Assembly (NCBI GenBank): GCA_900555225.1
Contig: USKL01000086.1
Coordinates: forward strand, 1-6,426
Length of the DNA: 6,426 bases
Direction: 5' to 3'
DNA from: an uncultured Collinsella sp.
Lineage (GTDB): Bacteria; Actinomycetota; Coriobacteriia; Coriobacteriales; Coriobacteriaceae
In this document: positions 5,925-6,426 of the stretch, piece after piece
Layout: every line of letters begins with the position of its first letter
How positions within the stretch are numbered: the stretch's first letter is position 1
Notes under the pieces: generated by a model
Database searches by the model: none
Told to the model about the DNA's origin: nothing
What the model saw: the letters and a program-made list of their open reading frames with translations, nothing else
Position numbers and translations under genes: made by a program

Positions 5925-6426
5925 CTCAAACATACTTATCACTCATGATCTGGACGGTGCCGCGCTGGCGGCGCCCGTTGATGCCGCACGTCGCAACGGT
6001 GCCACGTACAAGACGCGCACGATCGACGACCTGCGCATTAAGGACGATCGCCTGCGTGCGGCCATCGAGGGCACGGGACACCTGCTGTTCGACGGCGGCA
6101 TGGGCACCATGCTGCAGGCCGCTGGCATGAAGGCGGGCGCCCTGCCCGAGCTGCTCAACTTTGAGGAGCCCCAGGTCATTACCGACATTCAGCGCCAGTA
6201 CGTCGAGGCCGGCTGCGACGTGATTACCGCCAACACCTTTGGCGCCAACGCCCACAAGCTCGACGGTGCCGCCACCGTGGCAGACGTCTTTGCCGCCGCT
6301 GTCGCCTGTGCCCGCGAGGCCGGCGCCCGCTACGTCGCCGGCGATATCGGCCCCATCGGCGCGCTGCTTCGTCCCCTGGGTACCCTCAGCTTCGACGAGG
6401 CCTATGACCTCTTTGCCGAGGAAGTG
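5914..6426 (+). CDS. metH: Cobalamin-dependent methionine synthase, N-terminal part (window end cuts it)
   Basis: Methylates homocysteine from 5-methyl-THF via cobalamin. The 171 visible codons cover the start of the homocysteine-binding S-methyltransferase barrel: HLLFDGGMGTMLQAAG (56-71), LNFEEPQVITDIQRQYVEAGCDVITANTFGAN (about 79-110) and VAGDIGPIGALLRPLG near 147-162. The zinc-binding cysteines and the folate and B12 domains would lie beyond the window, so a short homocysteine methyltransferase cannot be excluded, but metF and a MetH activation protein nearby favour metH. The barrel begins about 40 residues later than in E. coli MetH, leaving an N-terminal stretch of about 55 residues that I do not recognise. 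The ATG at 5914 (or 5908, same frame) lies within the DUF4928-like gene, has no clear Shine-Dalgarno, and overlaps that gene's stop by 11 bases, suggesting coupled translation. GC-rich codon use resumes here. Confidence 0.9.
   Translation, partial: MANSSNILITHDLDGAALAAPVDAARRNGATYKTRTIDDLRIKDDRLRAAIEGTGHLLFDGGMGTMLQAAGMKAGALPELLNFEEPQVITDIQRQYVEAGCDVITANTFGANAHKLDGAATVADVFAAAVACAREAGARYVAGDIGPIGALLRPLGTLSFDEAYDLFAEEV

Noticed and set aside
3680..5945. Target-site duplication or terminal repeats flanking the R-M cassette
   Set aside because: Only short or imperfect matches were found by eye (for example ATGATGGCAC near 3692 against ATGGATGCAC near 5904). This is no better than chance.

Overview
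The window looks like chromosomal DNA of a high-GC actinobacterium. Collinsella or a relative (Coriobacteriia) is my best guess. It rests on the strongly GC-biased codon use of the metabolic genes, a type III glutamine synthetase, and a methionine cluster in which the MetH reactivation domain is a separate protein. No rRNA or other marker gene is present, so the organism is an inference.

Layout: (1) 1-1589, minus strand: most of a type III glutamine synthetase (glnN), cut by the window start so that its C-terminus is missing. (2) 1590-2015: an AT-richer divergent intergenic region with three inverted repeats. One, next to glnN, carries two motifs resembling the actinobacterial GlnR nitrogen-regulator box. 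Another, an 8-bp-arm palindrome, lies on the metF side. (3) 2016-3679, plus strand: metF (5,10-methylenetetrahydrofolate reductase), followed with a TAATG stop/start overlap by a stand-alone MetH reactivation-domain protein. (4) 3788-5924, plus strand: a two-gene restriction-modification cassette, a C5-cytosine DNA methyltransferase overlapping a DUF4928-like protein that is probably the cognate endonuclease. (5) 5914-6426, plus strand: the start of a MetH-type cobalamin-dependent methionine synthase, cut by the window end.

How the genes fit together: MetF makes 5-methyltetrahydrofolate, MetH uses it to methylate homocysteine, and the stand-alone activation protein would reductively remethylate inactivated cobalamin on MetH using S-adenosylmethionine (SAM). 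These three should form one operon. The R-M cassette sits between the second and third members, on the same strand, and its last gene overlaps the metH start by 11 bases. Base composition falls from about 77% GC in a sampled 60-base line of metF (2341-2400) to 50% and 40% in two sampled lines of the cassette (4561-4620 and 5341-5400), then rises again within metH. I read this as a horizontally acquired defence cassette lodged inside a methionine operon without breaking the reading frames on either side.

The most interesting points are the placement of the cassette, the poorly characterised partner nuclease, whose candidate active site does not look canonical, and the possible nitrogen-control boxes ahead of glnN.
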